Source: an uncultured Chitinophagaceae bacterium (GTDB lineage: Bacteria; Bacteroidota; Bacteroidia; Chitinophagales; Chitinophagaceae). Taken from it: a DNA stretch of 41,539 nt. Location of the stretch: contig CALESY010000063.1 in assembly GCA_937919945.1 (NCBI GenBank), positions 1-41,539 on the forward strand. The letters run 5' to 3'. The notes beneath the pieces are model-generated. The model was not told the DNA's origin. It worked only from the letters and a program-made list of their open reading frames with translations, and ran no database searches. Below are positions 40,245 through 41,539 of this stretch, one piece after another. The position numbers and the translations under genes are program-made. How positions within the stretch are numbered: position 1 is the first letter of the stretch; every line of letters starts with the position of its first letter.

Positions 40245-40976
40245 ATGCACGGTACTTATATATTGCTGCTATTTATTGTTACATTTCTTGCAGGCAGCAT
40301 ACCGCTGTGGCTTAAGGCTTTGAACGACAAGCAGATGCATTTGTTACTTGCATTTTCAGGCTCGTTTTTGTTGAGCATTACATTTCTGCACCTGTTACCC
40401 GAAACGTTTACAGAGTTGGGTGGTAAAGCAGGGTTGCTTTTATTGGCTGGCTTCTTTCTGCAACTGATACTGCAGCGTTTTACACATGGTTTGGAGCACG
40501 GGCATGTGCATACACACGGACATGACCATGCACATCATGTACCCATTGCCCCAATACTAATTGGTTTGTTCGTACATGCTTTTATGGAGGGATTACCGCT
40601 GGGGTTCAATTATCGTATGCAGGCAACAGAACCATCGCTTTATATGGCTGTAGCTGCGCATAAGCTGCCCGAAATCATTCTCATTACTTCATTAGTTGCC
40701 AATACACGTAGCAAAGGCTTTTCTTGGGCTGTGCTGTTGGTGTTTGCCGCCATCACACCCGTTGCCAGTATGATAGCTACCAAGTTGGGTACGGCTTATC
40801 ATGCTATGTCGCAATTGGTAATAACACTGATACCTGTAGTTGCAGGTGCTTTTATACATATAGCCACAACTATATTTTTTGAGAGCGGCACCAAACACCA
40901 CATGCTGACAAGGCAAAAGATACTGGCTATACTTAGCGGTATGGGCATAGGATTGGTAACCTTATTATTTGAATAG
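40245..40976 (+). CDS. ZIP family metal transporter
   Basis: A 243-residue membrane protein of the ZIP family with about eight predicted membrane segments. The His-rich variable loop (EHGHVHTHGHDHAHHVP, about 87-103) lies between TM3 and TM4. Metal-site helices are HLLPETF in TM2, LFVHAFMEGLPLG in TM4 and AVAAHKLPE in TM5, the ZIP signature. It imports divalent metals, most likely zinc, across the inner membrane. The loop may capture metal or sense it. TraB/GumN gene 5 bp downstream suggests co-transcription. Confidence 0.93.
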   Translation: MHGTYILLLFIVTFLAGSIPLWLKALNDKQMHLLLAFSGSFLLSITFLHLLPETFTELGGKAGLLLLAGFFLQLILQRFTHGLEHGHVHTHGHDHAHHVPIAPILIGLFVHAFMEGLPLGFNYRMQATEPSLYMAVAAHKLPEIILITSLVANTRSKGFSWAVLLVFAAITPVASMIATKLGTAYHAMSQLVITLIPVVAGAFIHIATTIFFESGTKHHMLTRQKILAILSGMGIGLVTLLFE

Positions 40977-40981
40977 ACACA

Positions 40982-41539
40982 ATGCGTACATACCTATCAC
41001 TCATTATCGTCCTCTTATCATTCTTTAACAGCAACGGGCAAACCAAAGCCTCATCAAAGCCAAACGACAAATCGTTGCTATGGCGTGTAAGCAGTAAAGA
41101 ACTGAAAGAACCCTCTTACCTGTTTGGTACGATACACCTGATATGCGAACAAGACTATGTATGGACAGACGCGATGGCTAAAAGCCTGGATACCTGCAAG
41201 CAACTGTGTATGGAGCTAGACCTTGACGACCCCAACATCACTATGCAGATAGCAATGGGCATGATGGACAACAGCGGTAAAACACTCAAAAACTACTTCA
41301 ATGACTCCAACTATGTCAAGTTGGGAAAATACCTGAAAGACAGCTTGGGTATGGGGATAGAATTGTTTCAAACCATGAAGCCTGCTGCACTGCTAACGCT
41401 TTTTGCAACCAAAACACCTTATTGCAGCAATGTGGTGTCTTATAAAAACAATCTGACAAAAATTGCCAAAGAACATCAAAAAGAAATAACAGGGTTGGAA
41501 ACTGTACAAGAGCAGCTCGATCTGTTTGACAACTTACCA
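40982..41539 (+). CDS. TraB/GumN family protein (3' end cut by window)
   Basis: The frame opens at ATG 40982 and is still open at the window end (186 residues seen). An N-terminal signal peptide (MRTYLSLIIVLLSFFNSNGQ) is followed by SLLWRVSSKELKEPSYLFGTIHLIC, the GTIH motif and its position marking the TraB/GumN family, and by CMELDLDD. These are predicted metal-dependent hydrolases, haem- or peptide-related in other contexts. It follows the ZIP gene with a 5-bp gap. Function in Bacteroidota is unknown. Confidence 0.88.
   Translation, partial: MRTYLSLIIVLLSFFNSNGQTKASSKPNDKSLLWRVSSKELKEPSYLFGTIHLICEQDYVWTDAMAKSLDTCKQLCMELDLDDPNITMQIAMGMMDNSGKTLKNYFNDSNYVKLGKYLKDSLGMGIELFQTMKPAALLTLFATKTPYCSNVVSYKNNLTKIAKEHQKEITGLETVQEQLDLFDNLP

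Overview
The window reads as an ordinary chromosomal segment of a member of the Bacteroidota, most likely a Chitinophagaceae-type organism. Four things point that way. There is a secreted protein with a type IX secretion (T9SS) C-terminal sorting domain. There is a TonB-dependent receptor with an N-terminal carboxypeptidase-regulatory-like domain. Families largely restricted to this phylum are present (DUF6048/DUF6452 pair, SbsA-type Ig-like lipoprotein, DUF4412, DUF983). Upstream regions mostly lack Shine-Dalgarno sequences and instead often carry the Bacteroidota -7 promoter element TAnnTTTG. No insertion sequence, phage gene, CRISPR array, tRNA or rRNA was seen. The genus assignment is inference.

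Layout. Bases 1-8499 (plus): a cut TonB C-terminal protein, PdeM nuclease, Leu/Phe-type dehydrogenase, PurC, urocanase HutU, IspF, an acetoacetyl-CoA-reductase-like SDR and LepA. 8547-12704 (minus): a T9SS PKD protein, a Bax-inhibitor-1 membrane protein, and a three-gene ECF sigma / small membrane anti-sigma / periplasmic metal-sensor-like module resembling CnrH-CnrY-CnrX. 12783-14703 (plus): a DUF922 HExxH protein and an AIM24 protein. 14799-15587 (minus): DUF4412. 15691-17668 (plus): DUF58 protein and a small EF-hand-loop protein. 17690-21521 (minus): a tightly overlapping operon pheT - coiled coil - DUF6452 - DUF6048. 21944-23617 (plus): dnaB. 23669-28197: two small lipoproteins, an alpha/beta hydrolase, a TonB-dependent receptor and a DUF4256 protein. 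28198-28744: an unusual intergenic region with a regulated-looking promoter and a 30-codon ORF. 28745-33604 (minus): exonuclease III, haem-binding protein, S9 peptidase and Ig-like lipoprotein. 33720-34271 (plus): glutathione peroxidase. 34359-40134 (minus): two Val/Pro-rich secreted mini-proteins, biotin carboxylase, DUF983, UvrC, a lipoprotein and YqgE. 40245-41539 (plus): a ZIP metal transporter and a cut TraB/GumN protein.

How it works together. Most genes are housekeeping (translation: pheT, lepA; replication and repair: dnaB, uvrC, xth, pdeM; purine, isoprenoid, amino acid and acyl-CoA metabolism) mixed with envelope proteins of unknown role. The clearest regulatory circuit is the sigma/anti-sigma/sensor operon. 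The most unusual items are a replicative helicase whose tail ends in an SSB-like acidic tip, and the 28.3-28.7 kb mini-ORF locus, where an inverted repeat sits inside the promoter spacer next to a cluster of GTTAA motifs. I found no multi-gene defence or mobile system here.
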